From an uncultured Muribaculaceae bacterium (GTDB lineage Bacteria; Bacteroidota; Bacteroidia; Bacteroidales; Muribaculaceae), in assembly GCA_910584185.1 (NCBI GenBank), contig CAJTYC010000013.1:1-41035 (forward strand): a stretch of DNA of 41,035 nt, read 5' to 3'. Both the position numbers and the translations under genes were made by a program. Shown here in pieces: positions 1 through 9,296 of the stretch (position 1 is its first letter; each line of letters begins with the position of its first letter). Under the pieces are notes generated by a model. The model ran no database searches and was not told the origin of the DNA. It saw only the letters and a list, made by a program, of their open reading frames with translations.

Positions 1-19
1 ATGGCACGTGTGTTACCAT
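1..19 (-). CDS. possible start of next gene (trkH candidate), cut by window edge
   Basis: Downstream of trkA on the minus strand an ATG lies at 19-17, preceded by a purine-rich GGAAA, and stays open to the window edge (MVTHVP). Only six codons are visible, so there is no homology evidence. The idea that this is TrkH, the membrane subunit that works with TrkA, rests only on the common trkA-trkH gene order in Bacteroidales. Confidence 0.2.
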
Positions 20-55
20 CGTTTATTTCCGGGGTGCGCCACGGTGGGCGACTGA

Positions 56-1390
56 CTAATTAAACCACTTCTCAATCTTCTCGATGGTGCCCATCAGTGA
101 GAATACCACTACATAGTCTCCCGGTTGTATCTGTGTGTTTCCGTTCACGAGCATTACATCTTCGTTGCGAACAAGACCGGCCAGTGTCATGCCGAAGGGG
201 AGGTGTAGGTCTTTTACCGGGGCTTTTGTTATTTTTGCCCCTACCTTTACCGGTATCTCTGCAACTTCTGCGTCAGAGAGGGCGTAGAATCGTGAATCAT
301 TTTCGTCGGCATCGAGCAGTATCTTGTAGATACGTGCCGAAGCAAGCAGCTTCTTGTTGACTGTATTGCCGATGTTCAGGTTTTCCGCCAGACCCAAAAA
401 TTGAAGGTTCTCAACCTCCGCTATCGTTTTTGGCACACCGAACTCTTTGGCTGTCAAGCAGGTGAGAATGTTGGTTTCTGATGAAGCTGTCAGCGCGAGA
501 AATGCATCGTACTGGTATATGTTGTTTTCGCGGAGCACCTCTATGTCGCGCCCGTCGCCGCATACTATCTCACAGTCGGGCAACTCGGTAGCCATCTCCT
601 CACACAGCGACATGTCGGTATCCATTATCTTGATGTGAAATTTGTCGCTGTATAGTTGCGCAAACCTGCGGGCTATACGGCTACCCCCCATGATAAGTGC
701 TTTCTTTATGACTCGCTTTGTCTTGCCGCAAATCTCACGCACATGCTGTATGTGCTGGGGGGTGGTGATGAAGTAGACTATGTCGTCGGGAAGTATCTCG
801 TCGTTACCGTTCGGTATGATGGTTTCGTTGTCGCGCTTTATGGCTGCGATGTGGAAGTCGTGGGCCACTACTGGCATGTCTTTTAGCTTTACGTTGAGCA
901 GCACGGAGTTGGCGCGTATCTTTACGCCCACCAAAAGCAGCTTGCCGTCGTGAAGCTCGCCCCAATATCTGGCCCAGTTATGCTCAAGCGAGAGTGCTAT
1001 GTCGTTGGCGGCGAGGTGTTCCGGATAAATCAGGAAGTCGGCGCCGATCTCGCGCAGCACTTGTTTGTTTTCGGGCACAAGAAATTCGCTGTTGTCTATT
1101 CGCGCCACTGTCTTCGTGGCTCCGAGCCGTTTGGCTATGGCGCAGCTCGCTATGTTGCGTGTCTCAAATGGTGTGACGGCTATGAAGAGGTCAGCATCTT
1201 TTACCCCCACTTCGCGCATCACCTCAAGCGACGATGTGGAGCCATTCCACGTCATCAGGTTGTAATTGGAGTCTATTACATCGAGTTTCGTCTGGTCGCT
1301 GTCGAGCAGCGTGATGTCCTGATTCTCTTTCGAGAGCATCTTCGCCAAGTGGGTGCCTACTTCTCCTGCACCGGCTATTATGATCTTCAT
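56..1390 (-). CDS. trkA: Trk potassium uptake regulator TrkA
   Basis: Cytoplasmic NAD(H)-binding regulatory subunit of the Trk/Ktr potassium uptake system. The 444-aa length is normal for the two-copy form. The N-terminus carries a Rossmann glycine motif (IIIAGAGEVGTHLA, residues 3-16), then a TrkA-C domain at about 140-225. A second Rossmann unit follows from about 230 (ALIMGGSRIARRF), with a second TrkA-C domain at about 370-444, so the protein is a tandem RCK duplication. Its start overlaps the end of dxs by 4 bases, which indicates translational coupling and one operon with dxs. The membrane partner TrkH is not in the window. The family assignment is secure. Confidence 0.95.
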   Translation of the reverse strand: MKIIIAGAGEVGTHLAKMLSKENQDITLLDSDQTKLDVIDSNYNLMTWNGSTSSLEVMREVGVKDADLFIAVTPFETRNIASCAIAKRLGATKTVARIDNSEFLVPENKQVLREIGADFLIYPEHLAANDIALSLEHNWARYWGELHDGKLLLVGVKIRANSVLLNVKLKDMPVVAHDFHIAAIKRDNETIIPNGNDEILPDDIVYFITTPQHIQHVREICGKTKRVIKKALIMGGSRIARRFAQLYSDKFHIKIMDTDMSLCEEMATELPDCEIVCGDGRDIEVLRENNIYQYDAFLALTASSETNILTCLTAKEFGVPKTIAEVENLQFLGLAENLNIGNTVNKKLLASARIYKILLDADENDSRFYALSDAEVAEIPVKVGAKITKAPVKDLHLPFGMTLAGLVRNEDVMLVNGNTQIQPGDYVVVFSLMGTIEKIEKWFN

Positions 1391-3291
1391 TTCTTATTTT
1401 TGGTTATCGGACGGCGAAGCTCCGCTGCTATTGCATCTGCGTCTATGCCGCATTCCTGTTGCAGTTCGGCTACTGTGCCATGCATTATCCATTCGTCGGG
1501 CACTCCAAGCCTCACTAATTCCACATCACATCCGTTTGATTCGAGCCATTCTGACACTGCGCTTCCAAATCCTCCTGTCTTTGCGGCATCTTCTATGGTG
1601 ATGATGCGGTCGTATGTTTCAGACACATTCCGGAGCGTTGCCACGTCGAGCGGCTTTATCCATATCATGTCGTAGTGGTCTGCTGCTATCCCTTCACTTG
1701 CAACTCTCTCTATCGCTTCTGCCGCGTTCTTGCCTATCGGGCCTACGCTGAGCACTGCCGTGAGGGCGCCTTCTTTGCATGTGAGTTGACGCGCTTTGCC
1801 GATTTCTATCTCGTGCATCTCGCTTGCCGGCATATTATCTGCCTTGCCTCTCGGATACCTTATGGCGAGCGGGCCTTCCCACTTTAGCGACGAATACATG
1901 ATGTTGCGGAGCGTGGCCGAATCCATCGGTGCCGCAACTTTCATGCCGGGTATCACCCGCATGTATGCTATGTCGAATAGTCCGTGGTGTGTCACGCCAT
2001 CTTCGCCCACAAGTCCGGCACGGTCTATGCAGAAGGTCACCGGTAGCCGCTGTATCGCCACATCGTGTATTATGTTGTCGAAGGCGCGTTGCAGAAATGC
2101 GGAGTATATCGCCACAAACGGACGCTTCCCCCCGGACGCAAGGCCGCCGGCAAACGTTACGGCGTGTCCTTCGGATATGCCGACGTCAAACATCCTGTCG
2201 GGATATTTCTTCATCTTGCATACTGATGTGCCGGTGGGCATCGCCGCCGTTACAGCTACTATCTCCGGATGCGTGTCTGCAAGTTCTACCAAGGTGTCGC
2301 CGAAAACCTCCTGCCAGAGTGGCTCTTGCCCTATTTTCTTTGCCTCAGCCTGTCGGTGGGCTGTGGTCGGGTCAAACTTGCCCGGTGCGTGCCATGGCGC
2401 CGGATTCTCCTCTGCGGCTGCAAAGCCTTTACCTTTGCGCGTATGCAGATGTAGTATGCGCGGGCCTTTCATATCTTTGATGTCTTGAAGCACTTTCACG
2501 ACTTTCTTGACATTGTTGCCGTTGAATGGCCCGAAATATCTTATGTTCAGTCCCTCAAATATGTTCTGTTCGTGCGAGACCAGCGATTTCAACGCGTTGT
2601 TGAACCGCAACATCATCCCTTTCCCTTTGTCCTCTATCAGTCCCCATTTGCGGAATTTGGTGTAGAGCTTATATCTTATCCTGTTATAACCGGCCGATGT
2701 GGTGATTTCTGACAAGTAACGATGCAGCGCACCGACGTTGTTGTCGATCGACATGTCATTGTCGTTGAGTATTATGAGCAGGTTGTTGGGATTTTGCGAT
2801 GCGTTGTTGAGCCCTTCAAATGCCAATCCGCAGCTTATCGATGCGTCGCCTATCAGGGCGACGGTCTTGCGGTCCTCCTGCCCGGGGGTGTTGAGGTCGG
2901 CTATGGCCATGCCGAGGGCTGCCGATATGGAGTTGCCGGCGTGGCCACAGACGAATGTATCGTATTCGCTCTCGAAGGGAAACGGGAAGCCGCTGATGCC
3001 ATGCTTCTTACGCTGATGCTCAAAGGCTTCGAAGCGCCCTGTGAGAAGTTTATGCGAATATGCTTGATGACCCACATCATATACTATCCTGTCTCTGGGT
3101 GTGTCGAATACGTAATGCAGTGCCACTATGATGTCAACTGCCCCCATGCTCGACCCGAAGTGCCCCGGATTGGATGAGAGGCTGTTGATAAGGTAGTGTC
3201 TGATCTCTTGGCAAACCTCGGGCAGCCGGTCCACCGGTAATGACTTAAGGTCTGCCGGACTCTTGATTTGCGACAAAAGAGGATAATTCAT
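1387..3291 (-). CDS. dxs: 1-deoxy-D-xylulose-5-phosphate synthase
   Basis: Thiamine-diphosphate enzyme that condenses pyruvate and glyceraldehyde 3-phosphate to DXP, the first step of the MEP isoprenoid pathway and a precursor for thiamine and pyridoxal. It is 634 aa, the usual size. Visible motifs are YDVGHQAYSHKLLTGR (cofactor-binding His region), GDASISCGLAFEGLNN at the ThDP/Mg site, where GDG is usual and this copy has GDA, and DRAGLVGEDGVTHHG in the pyrimidine-binding domain. A transketolase C-terminal domain closes the protein. It lies 6 bases downstream of a tiny membrane protein and overlaps trkA by 4 bases. The GDA variant is worth noting, but every other signature is intact. Confidence 0.95.
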   Translation of the reverse strand: MNYPLLSQIKSPADLKSLPVDRLPEVCQEIRHYLINSLSSNPGHFGSSMGAVDIIVALHYVFDTPRDRIVYDVGHQAYSHKLLTGRFEAFEHQRKKHGISGFPFPFESEYDTFVCGHAGNSISAALGMAIADLNTPGQEDRKTVALIGDASISCGLAFEGLNNASQNPNNLLIILNDNDMSIDNNVGALHRYLSEITTSAGYNRIRYKLYTKFRKWGLIEDKGKGMMLRFNNALKSLVSHEQNIFEGLNIRYFGPFNGNNVKKVVKVLQDIKDMKGPRILHLHTRKGKGFAAAEENPAPWHAPGKFDPTTAHRQAEAKKIGQEPLWQEVFGDTLVELADTHPEIVAVTAAMPTGTSVCKMKKYPDRMFDVGISEGHAVTFAGGLASGGKRPFVAIYSAFLQRAFDNIIHDVAIQRLPVTFCIDRAGLVGEDGVTHHGLFDIAYMRVIPGMKVAAPMDSATLRNIMYSSLKWEGPLAIRYPRGKADNMPASEMHEIEIGKARQLTCKEGALTAVLSVGPIGKNAAEAIERVASEGIAADHYDMIWIKPLDVATLRNVSETYDRIITIEDAAKTGGFGSAVSEWLESNGCDVELVRLGVPDEWIMHGTVAELQQECGIDADAIAAELRRPITKNKK

Positions 3292-3297
3292 GATGGT

Positions 3298-3468
3298 CTA
3301 ATTTTTCTTGGTAAACTTCTTGTAGAGCGGCACGAAGATGATGATTGCGCTCATGGCCATCACCATGATGTTGCGCAAGTTCACACCTCCGGCCGTAAGG
3401 AGCATCCATGCGAGCCATAGCCATATCAGTGCAAGCAGGCTTAGTCCTATGATAGCTGTTGTCTTCAT
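3298..3468 (-). CDS. small two-helix membrane protein, unknown function
   Basis: A 56-aa protein starting MKTTAIIGLSLLALIW, with two hydrophobic segments (about residues 4-27 and 32-48) and a basic tail (KKFTKKN). The frame is open upstream to a GTG at 3531, which would give 77 aa with a hydrophilic N-terminus. I prefer the ATG at 3468 because the protein then begins directly with a membrane segment. It lies between thioredoxin and dxs on the same strand, 6 bases before dxs, so it is probably co-transcribed. No family recognised. Confidence 0.7.
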   Translation of the reverse strand: MKTTAIIGLSLLALIWLWLAWMLLTAGGVNLRNIMVMAMSAIIIFVPLYKKFTKKN

Positions 3469-3540
3469 GTCCGGTATGTTATGACCCGATGTCTTGGTTT
3501 CTGTGTTTTTACATGTTTGTGGGTTCTTCACGACAACTCA

Positions 3541-3855
3541 TCAGAGCAGCGGAAGAAGGTTGGCTTCAAGGTCGGAAAGCTTCACGAGCCCTACAGTGCG
3601 TGCCTGCACTTCGCCGTTCTTGAAGAAGAGTACGGTCGGTATGCTGCGAATCCTGTTCTCGGCCACGATTTCGGTTTCTTCGTCTATGTTGAGCTTGCCG
3701 ATCACTGCGCGGTCGCCATATTTTTCTGCCAACTCTTCCACGATCGGTCCTAATTTCATGCATGGTCCGCACCATGTTGCCCAAAAGTCAATAACTACCG
3801 TTTTGCCTGACTCGATTGCCTCTCTGGCTGTCTGGTCGCTAAACTGAATTGCCAT
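3541..3855 (-). CDS. trxA: thioredoxin
   Basis: Cytoplasmic thiol-disulfide reductant of 104 aa, the standard single-domain size. The active site WCGPC sits at residues 28-32, and the cis-proline region reads RSIPTVLFF. The dnaE-trx order on the same strand with a 122-base gap suggests either read-through from dnaE or its own promoter. I could not find a clear Bacteroidetes promoter in that gap. It is followed by the small membrane protein, dxs and trkA. The second thioredoxin-fold gene of the window, at 13694, is an exported lipoprotein, so the two are unlikely to be redundant. Confidence 0.95.
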   Translation of the reverse strand: MAIQFSDQTAREAIESGKTVVIDFWATWCGPCMKLGPIVEELAEKYGDRAVIGKLNIDEETEIVAENRIRSIPTVLFFKNGEVQARTVGLVKLSDLEANLLPLL

Positions 3856-3977
3856 CTTTGTTTCTGTTTTTGAGTTTGAATTTTAAATTTATTGTGTAAG
3901 CTGACTGATAGATTGCCCAAATCTCTGCTTCATAATAAGTTTTGGGTGTCTCTATGTGTTTCAGCTATTTATGTTTG

Positions 3978-6900
3978 TCAGCTGATTTTATATCTTATTC
4001 CGGATGTTGTCACTATATCCATCATCTTCCGGTTGATGGGACACTTTTTCTTTGAGTGTACACGCATGCTTTGTCTGGTCTGCGGGTCGTAAAACTCCAC
4101 ATACAGGTCTCCGGGACGCGATTTGTCGTCTATCTGGAGTATCTGCGTGAAGAGGTCTTGGTCTTTGTTGTTGATGTCTATGTAGAGCAACAACGAATTT
4201 GCCATCTTGTCTTTGATTGAATCGAGCGATGACACCTCGTCGATGTTCATGTCGGCTCGCGTCGGGTCGAATCTCGAACCTACATAACTCAGCTTCACAA
4301 GCGTGGGCTCTCCTTCATGAAATTTATCTTTATGTGCCTGATGATTTCTTCCAAACAATGCTATCTCCGCTTTGCCGGTGAAGTCTTCGATCGTCACCAC
4401 AGTGAAGTCTGTGCCTCGGCGCGACACTTTGTTGGTCACTTTTGTCACGAGTCCTCCCATCACGATTTTAGCGCCCGGTTTCTCTTTCGATTTGAAATCC
4501 TCGCACGAGGTGTTGCATCCGTAGGTCAATTCCATGTAATAAGGGTCGAGCGGATGTGCTGACAGATACATCGTTACAAGTTCTTTCTCTTTCTCAAGAA
4601 GCGCCATACGGCTCCACGGCTGCACCTCGGGCATTGGTGGCTTCGCTGTCTCGATAGGCTCAAGCTCTCCGAATAGCGAGAGCTGCAGCGAGTTCTTGTC
4701 GTTTTGCACGCGCTGCCCATATTTCACGAGCACGTCGGCAAATGTGTTGTCAAACACCTGAGTCACAAATGCCTCCCTGGGCCAGCCGAAGCAGTCGAAT
4801 GCCCCGGCCATGGCGAGGCTCTCTATCGCCGAGCGGTTGCAAGCGCTCAGGTTGACGCGCTCCACAAAGTCGTAGATGTCTTTGTAGGGGCCGTTCTGGT
4901 TGCGCTCATGTATAATCGCTGACACCGCATTGAGTCCGACACCTTTCACCGCACCGAGTCCGAACCTTATCTCTCCGCTCTTGTTTACACCGAATTTCTC
5001 GATAGATTCGTTTATGTCAGGCCCGATTACCGTCAAGCCCATGCGACGGCATTCATCCATATCTTTCTTCAGCTTGTCGGTCTGCGACAGGTTCCGGCTC
5101 AAAACACCGGCCATATATTCAGCCGGATAGTGCGCTTTAAGATAGCCGGTTTGATAGGCCACCCAGGAGTAGCAGGTGGCGTGGCTCTTGTTGAATGCGT
5201 ATGATGCGAATTTCTCCCAGTCTTGCCATATCTTCTCCAGTGTCTTCGCCTCATGACCGTTCTGCTGGCCTTGCTCCATGAATTTCTTCTTGAGCTTCTG
5301 CATCTTGTCAATCTGCTTCTTACCCATGGCCTTACGCAGGGTGTCGCTCTCGCCTCGTGTGAAGTTGGCCAACAGTCGCGACAGTAACATCACCTGCTCC
5401 TGATATACCGTAACACCGTAGGTCTCTTTCAGGTATTGCTCCATGCAGGGTATGTCGTACACGATAGGCTCCTCACCATGCTTTCGGGCTATGAAGGTCG
5501 GTATATAGTCCATAGGTCCCGGTCGGTAGAGCGCATTCATTGCGATCAGGTCCTCAAATTTGGAGGGCTGAAGGCTGCGCAGCGAGTTCTGCATACCGGG
5601 CGACTCAAACTGGAATGTCGATGTGGTGTTCCCTTTGCTGTATAGCTCGAAGGTCAAGGGGTCATCGATAGGTATGTGGTCTATGTCAAGGTCTATGCCG
5701 TGGCGCAGCTTGATGTTGTATAGTGCCTCTTTTATGATAGAGAGTGTCTTCAACCCGAGGAAGTCCATCTTGATCAGGCCGGTGTCTTCGATGATGCTTC
5801 CTTCATATTGCGTGGTGATCACTTTGTCGCCGTCAGCATCGGTCGCCATCGACACGGGCACCCAGTCGGTTATGTCGTCGCGGCATATAATCACGCCGCA
5901 CGCGTGCACGCCGGTGCCGCGTATGTTGCCCTCAAGCTGTTCGGCATATTTTATGGTCTCCCTCACGTTTTCGTCAGGGTTCTGTGTCTCGGCCTGAAAG
6001 TCGGGCACATATTTCAGCAGGTTCTTGATGTTGGTCTTGGCTGTCTTGCCGTCGATCTCGGGCATCCTGTCAGGCACTAACTTGGCGAGCCTGTTTGCTT
6101 CCGACAGTGGCACGTCGAGCACTTTGGCCACATCTTTTATCACCATTTTTGTGGCCATGGTGCCGAAGGTGATGATATGGGCCACTTTCTCTTCGCCATA
6201 TTTCTCGGTCACATATTTCAGCACCTCGTAGCGCCCGTCGTCATCGAAGTCCACATCAATATCGGGGAGGGAGATTCGGTCAGGATTAAGGAATCGCTCA
6301 AAAAGCAGGTCATATTTGATAGGGTCAACCTGCGTGATTCCCAAGCAGTAGGCGGCTGCAGATCCCGCCGCCGATCCACGCCCCGGGCCTATGCTGACAC
6401 CCAGCTCCTTGCGCCCCGTGTTGATGAAGTCCTGCACTATGAGGAAGTAACCAGGGAAACCCATTGTCTTCATGATATGAAGCTCAAACACGAGCCGTTC
6501 CATCACATCGTCGGGTATCGGGTCGCCATATCTCTCCTTGGCTCCCTCGAAGGTCAGCTTGTTGAGATAGTCAGCCTCAAATTTTATGCGGTAGAGCTTG
6601 TCATAACCTCCAAGTTTCGCAATCTTCTTATGCGCTTCCTCTTCACTCATCACCACATTTCCTTTCTCGTCGCGGGTGAACTCGTCGAAGAGCTCCTGCT
6701 CCGTTATGCGGCTGCGGTATTCCTCCTCTGTGCCAAACTCTTTCGGTATCTCGAAAAAGGGCATGATGGGGGAGTGGTTGATGCTGTAAAGCTCTACCTT
6801 GTCGAGTATCTCCTGTGTGTTGGTAAGCGCCTCCGGTATATCCTTGAAGATTTCATACATCTCCTCCGGTGTCTTCAGCCATTCCTGCTTGGTGTAGTGC

Positions 6901-7658
6901 AGTCGGGGCTCAGCAAACTTCTTCTGCATCGACACGCATATCAGGCGGTCGTGTGCCTCGGCGTCATCTTCGTTGGTGAAATGCACGTCGTTGGTGGCCA
7001 CCACCTTGATGCCGAATTTCTTCGCCAGCCCTATCAGCTTCTCATTTACCTTGCACTGCTCCACATAGACTTCCCTGTTGGCATTCTCCTTAAATGTCTG
7101 ATGCCGCTGTAGTTCTATGTAGTAATCGTCACCGAATGTCTCCTTATACCATTTCACACGCTCCTCTGCCTTCTCGAAGTCCTCCTGCATGATAAATTGT
7201 GGCACCTCCCCGCCAAGACATGCCGAGCATATTATCAAGCCTTCATGATAACGCGCAAGATCCTCCCGGTCAGTGCGTGGCTTGTAATAATAACCTAAGG
7301 TCCACGAGCGGCTCACGAGCTTCACCAAGTTGTGATAACCCTTCTCGTTCTTTGCCAGGACTATGAGGTGATAACCGTTGTCAGACTTATCTTTCTTATC
7401 GAGCTTGCTCTCCTTGGCCACATACATCTCACAACCTAATATTGGCTTGAATTTCTCATCATCGGCCAAACCGGAATTTTTCTTCTCCACATAGTTGAAA
7501 AATTCCTTGATGCCGAACATGTTGCCATGGTCGGTGAGGGCAATGCCGCGCATGCCCGTGGCGAGACATTTGTCTACCAACTCCGGGATAGAGGCTTTGC
7601 CGTCAAGAAGACTGTATTGCGAGTGCACATGCAGGTGCGTGAAAGGTATCTGACTCAT
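3978..7658 (-). CDS. dnaE: DNA polymerase III alpha subunit
   Basis: Catalytic subunit of the replicative DNA polymerase, 1226 aa. The PHP domain is at the N-terminus, with the metal-type histidines of HLHVHS (H8, H10, H12). The palm motif PDIDVDFD (about 465-472) carries the catalytic aspartates. Further on are a helix-hairpin-helix region and a C-terminal OB-fold (about 1040-1130). The frame is open further upstream, but ATG at 7658 gives the canonical DnaE start, so the extra 23 residues are rejected. A likely promoter -7 box lies 67 bases upstream. The gene is intact and in the same direction as trxA. Confidence 0.97.
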   Translation of the reverse strand: MSQIPFTHLHVHSQYSLLDGKASIPELVDKCLATGMRGIALTDHGNMFGIKEFFNYVEKKNSGLADDEKFKPILGCEMYVAKESKLDKKDKSDNGYHLIVLAKNEKGYHNLVKLVSRSWTLGYYYKPRTDREDLARYHEGLIICSACLGGEVPQFIMQEDFEKAEERVKWYKETFGDDYYIELQRHQTFKENANREVYVEQCKVNEKLIGLAKKFGIKVVATNDVHFTNEDDAEAHDRLICVSMQKKFAEPRLHYTKQEWLKTPEEMYEIFKDIPEALTNTQEILDKVELYSINHSPIMPFFEIPKEFGTEEEYRSRITEQELFDEFTRDEKGNVVMSEEEAHKKIAKLGGYDKLYRIKFEADYLNKLTFEGAKERYGDPIPDDVMERLVFELHIMKTMGFPGYFLIVQDFINTGRKELGVSIGPGRGSAAGSAAAYCLGITQVDPIKYDLLFERFLNPDRISLPDIDVDFDDDGRYEVLKYVTEKYGEEKVAHIITFGTMATKMVIKDVAKVLDVPLSEANRLAKLVPDRMPEIDGKTAKTNIKNLLKYVPDFQAETQNPDENVRETIKYAEQLEGNIRGTGVHACGVIICRDDITDWVPVSMATDADGDKVITTQYEGSIIEDTGLIKMDFLGLKTLSIIKEALYNIKLRHGIDLDIDHIPIDDPLTFELYSKGNTTSTFQFESPGMQNSLRSLQPSKFEDLIAMNALYRPGPMDYIPTFIARKHGEEPIVYDIPCMEQYLKETYGVTVYQEQVMLLSRLLANFTRGESDTLRKAMGKKQIDKMQKLKKKFMEQGQQNGHEAKTLEKIWQDWEKFASYAFNKSHATCYSWVAYQTGYLKAHYPAEYMAGVLSRNLSQTDKLKKDMDECRRMGLTVIGPDINESIEKFGVNKSGEIRFGLGAVKGVGLNAVSAIIHERNQNGPYKDIYDFVERVNLSACNRSAIESLAMAGAFDCFGWPREAFVTQVFDNTFADVLVKYGQRVQNDKNSLQLSLFGELEPIETAKPPMPEVQPWSRMALLEKEKELVTMYLSAHPLDPYYMELTYGCNTSCEDFKSKEKPGAKIVMGGLVTKVTNKVSRRGTDFTVVTIEDFTGKAEIALFGRNHQAHKDKFHEGEPTLVKLSYVGSRFDPTRADMNIDEVSSLDSIKDKMANSLLLYIDINNKDQDLFTQILQIDDKSRPGDLYVEFYDPQTRQSMRVHSKKKCPINRKMMDIVTTSGIRYKIS

Positions 7659-7724
7659 CGGTTTATTATGCGCAAATAATATAGAATCTGAAACTGCAAC
7701 CAAAAGACCACAAGTTTCAACATG

Positions 7725-7732
7725 CAAAAATA
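7725..7732 (-). promoter_or_regulatory. Bacteroidetes-type -7 box upstream of dnaE
   Basis: Read on the minus strand this is TATTTTTG, matching TAnnTTTG. The expected -33 TTTG 20 bases further upstream is poor (ATGG at 7756-7753). The predicted transcript start is about 60 bases before the dnaE ATG. Pattern match only. Confidence 0.4.
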
Positions 7733-7818
7733 CATAAAATTTCCCAACAATACCATAGTGAAATATCGAATTTTTTTGTTACTGTTGTTGTAATACTTTG
7801 ATTCTACAAAATGAACTT

Positions 7819-7850
7819 TTTGTCTAATTGTTTTTTTTTGTTTATCTTTG
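7819..7850 (+). promoter_or_regulatory. TTTG-N20-TATCTTTG promoter upstream of aguA
   Basis: TTTG at 7819-7822, a 20-base spacer, then TATCTTTG at 7843-7850: a full match to the Bacteroidetes housekeeping promoter. Transcription would start near 7857, about 10 bases before the palindromic element at 7867. The aguA mRNA would then carry the whole element in a leader of about 390 bases. Confidence 0.6.
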
Positions 7851-7866
7851 TTCTATAATAGAAGTA

Positions 7867-8234
7867 AGAGCGCGTTTCATAAAATTTATGCCTTCCAGGG
7901 TCGCAGGCTTGAGGCGTTTTCAGTGCTTGACTGGAAGGAGCAACCTCTCGGTTGTGACTGGAAGTCAAGTGCTGAAAACGGCCAAGCCTGCGAGACTGGC
8001 GGAAACTTCTTTCCATGAAATGCGTTTCTGTGAAATTATTTGAAAATTAACAAATCGAAAAGAATTTTAAAACAATGCGTTAAATAAAGTTTACATATTC
8101 GCTCCGACCGGTTTGGAGCAGCGTATTTGGCCAAGTCTCGTCGGGCGCATAGCCCGCTATGCTTCCTCCTCAACTTGCCAAAACCGCTCACTCCAAACCG
8201 CCCTGGAAGACATAAATTTTATGAAACGCGCTCT
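7867..8234. repeat. 368-bp palindromic element with 34-bp terminal inverted repeats
   Basis: The ends 7867-7900 and 8201-8234 are inverted copies with 33 of 34 bases matching. Inside are more inverted pairs: 7901-7932 with 7963-7993 (imperfect, about 31 bp) capped by CAACC/GGTTG at 7941-7954; 8109-8118 with 8191-8200 (10 bp perfect); and GCATAG/CTATGC at 8147-8162. No credible gene lies inside. It resembles a non-autonomous MITE-like element, or a very structured mRNA leader. I see no perfect target-site duplication: the flanks read AAGTA on the left and AAGATA on the right. Confidence 0.75.
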
Positions 8235-8249
8235 AAGATAGTAAAAAAT

Positions 8250-9284
8250 ATGAGGTACCCTGCTGAATGGGAGTGCGACGGACCAATTCTTTTGGCTTTG
8301 CCGCATTCCGATACTGATTGGAATTATATGCTCGATGAGGCTCTCGCTCAATACACCGTGCTCGTTGATGCCCTTGTGGCACATGGTGAGGAGGTATGGC
8401 TTCTCGTAAATGACCGTGAATATGCAATTAATGTGCTCGAAGGCATAGACCTTTCGCATGTAAACATTATTGAGGTTCCGACCAATGATACTTGGACACG
8501 CGATTATGGCCCTATCACAGTGATTCGTCATGACCGTGTGCGTGCCCTCGATTTTGGCTTCAATGGTTGGGGACTGAAGTTTGTCGCCGATAAGGATAAT
8601 CTTGTAAACCTCGCCCTCGATAGATTGCGCATACTCCCCGTAGGACTCTATCGTAACCATCGTGAGTTTATCCTCGAGGGTGGCTCTGTCGATTCTGATG
8701 GCAATGGCACTTTGCTGACAACTTCAAAATGTCTACTCTCTCCCAATCGTAACGGTGGAAGAACGAAGAAGGAAATCGGTGACAAACTCTCCGCTTATCT
8801 CGGTGTGGACCACATACTTTGGCTCGATTACGGCGCTCTCGCCGGAGATGATACTGATTCGCATATCGACACGCTCTGCCGCATGGCTCCCGACAACATA
8901 ATTCTCTACACGGGATGCCGCGACATGGACGACCCCCACTTCGAGGAACTGCTCCATATGCGTGCCCAGCTCGAGATGTTTCGCAATGCCATGGGTGAGC
9001 CTTTCAACCTCGTGGAACTTCCGCTCCCTGATGCCGTCTATGACGAGGAAGGAAACCGTCTGCCGGCCACTTATGCCAACTATCTCGTCACTCCAAGGGC
9101 TGTGTATATGCCTGTATATGGCCAGCCGGATAACGACAATCTTGCCTGCAAGATTGTCAAGGTGGCTTTCCCCGACCATGAGGTGGTGCCGGTAAATTGC
9201 ACATCTCTGCTCAAACAACATGGTTCGCTGCATTGCAGCACAATGACTTTAGTGCTCGATACTGAGCATATTATCAATAAGTAA
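8250..9284 (+). CDS. aguA: agmatine deiminase
   Basis: Hydrolyses agmatine to N-carbamoylputrescine and ammonia. It is 344 aa and belongs to the Porphyromonas-type peptidyl-arginine deiminase (guanidino-group modifying) family. Motifs seen are NDTWTRDYGP near residue 80 and the C-terminal HGSLHCSTM with the likely catalytic Cys at 329. The ATG at 8250 begins MRYPAEWE, which fits the family. The frame is open upstream to 8127, but that extension is encoded by the inverted-repeat element and is rejected. aguB follows after 12 bases, completing the two-step route to putrescine. Expression probably depends on the promoter at 7819. Confidence 0.92.
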   Translation: MRYPAEWECDGPILLALPHSDTDWNYMLDEALAQYTVLVDALVAHGEEVWLLVNDREYAINVLEGIDLSHVNIIEVPTNDTWTRDYGPITVIRHDRVRALDFGFNGWGLKFVADKDNLVNLALDRLRILPVGLYRNHREFILEGGSVDSDGNGTLLTTSKCLLSPNRNGGRTKKEIGDKLSAYLGVDHILWLDYGALAGDDTDSHIDTLCRMAPDNIILYTGCRDMDDPHFEELLHMRAQLEMFRNAMGEPFNLVELPLPDAVYDEEGNRLPATYANYLVTPRAVYMPVYGQPDNDNLACKIVKVAFPDHEVVPVNCTSLLKQHGSLHCSTMTLVLDTEHIINK

Positions 9285-9296
9285 ATAGTAAAAGAT

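Noticed and set aside
950..1675. 241-codon plus-strand open frame
   Set aside because: It lies wholly opposite trkA and dxs, has no family resemblance and mirrors their codon pattern; it is a shadow frame.
3899..3983. Inverted pair AGCTGAC/GTCAGCT between trxA and dnaE
   Set aside because: Arms of only 7 bp separated by about 70 bases, no T-run; likely chance.
6177..7112. 311-codon plus-strand open frame
   Set aside because: Entirely antisense to the conserved part of dnaE, with low-complexity Leu/Val/His composition typical of shadow frames.
7804..8043. Two 70-codon frames on opposite strands inside the palindromic element
   Set aside because: They exist on both strands because the DNA is self-complementary; no start signals or conserved features.
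8127..8249. In-frame upstream extension of aguA
   Set aside because: The extra residues are encoded by the inverted-repeat element and are not part of the deiminase fold; ATG 8250 fits the family start.
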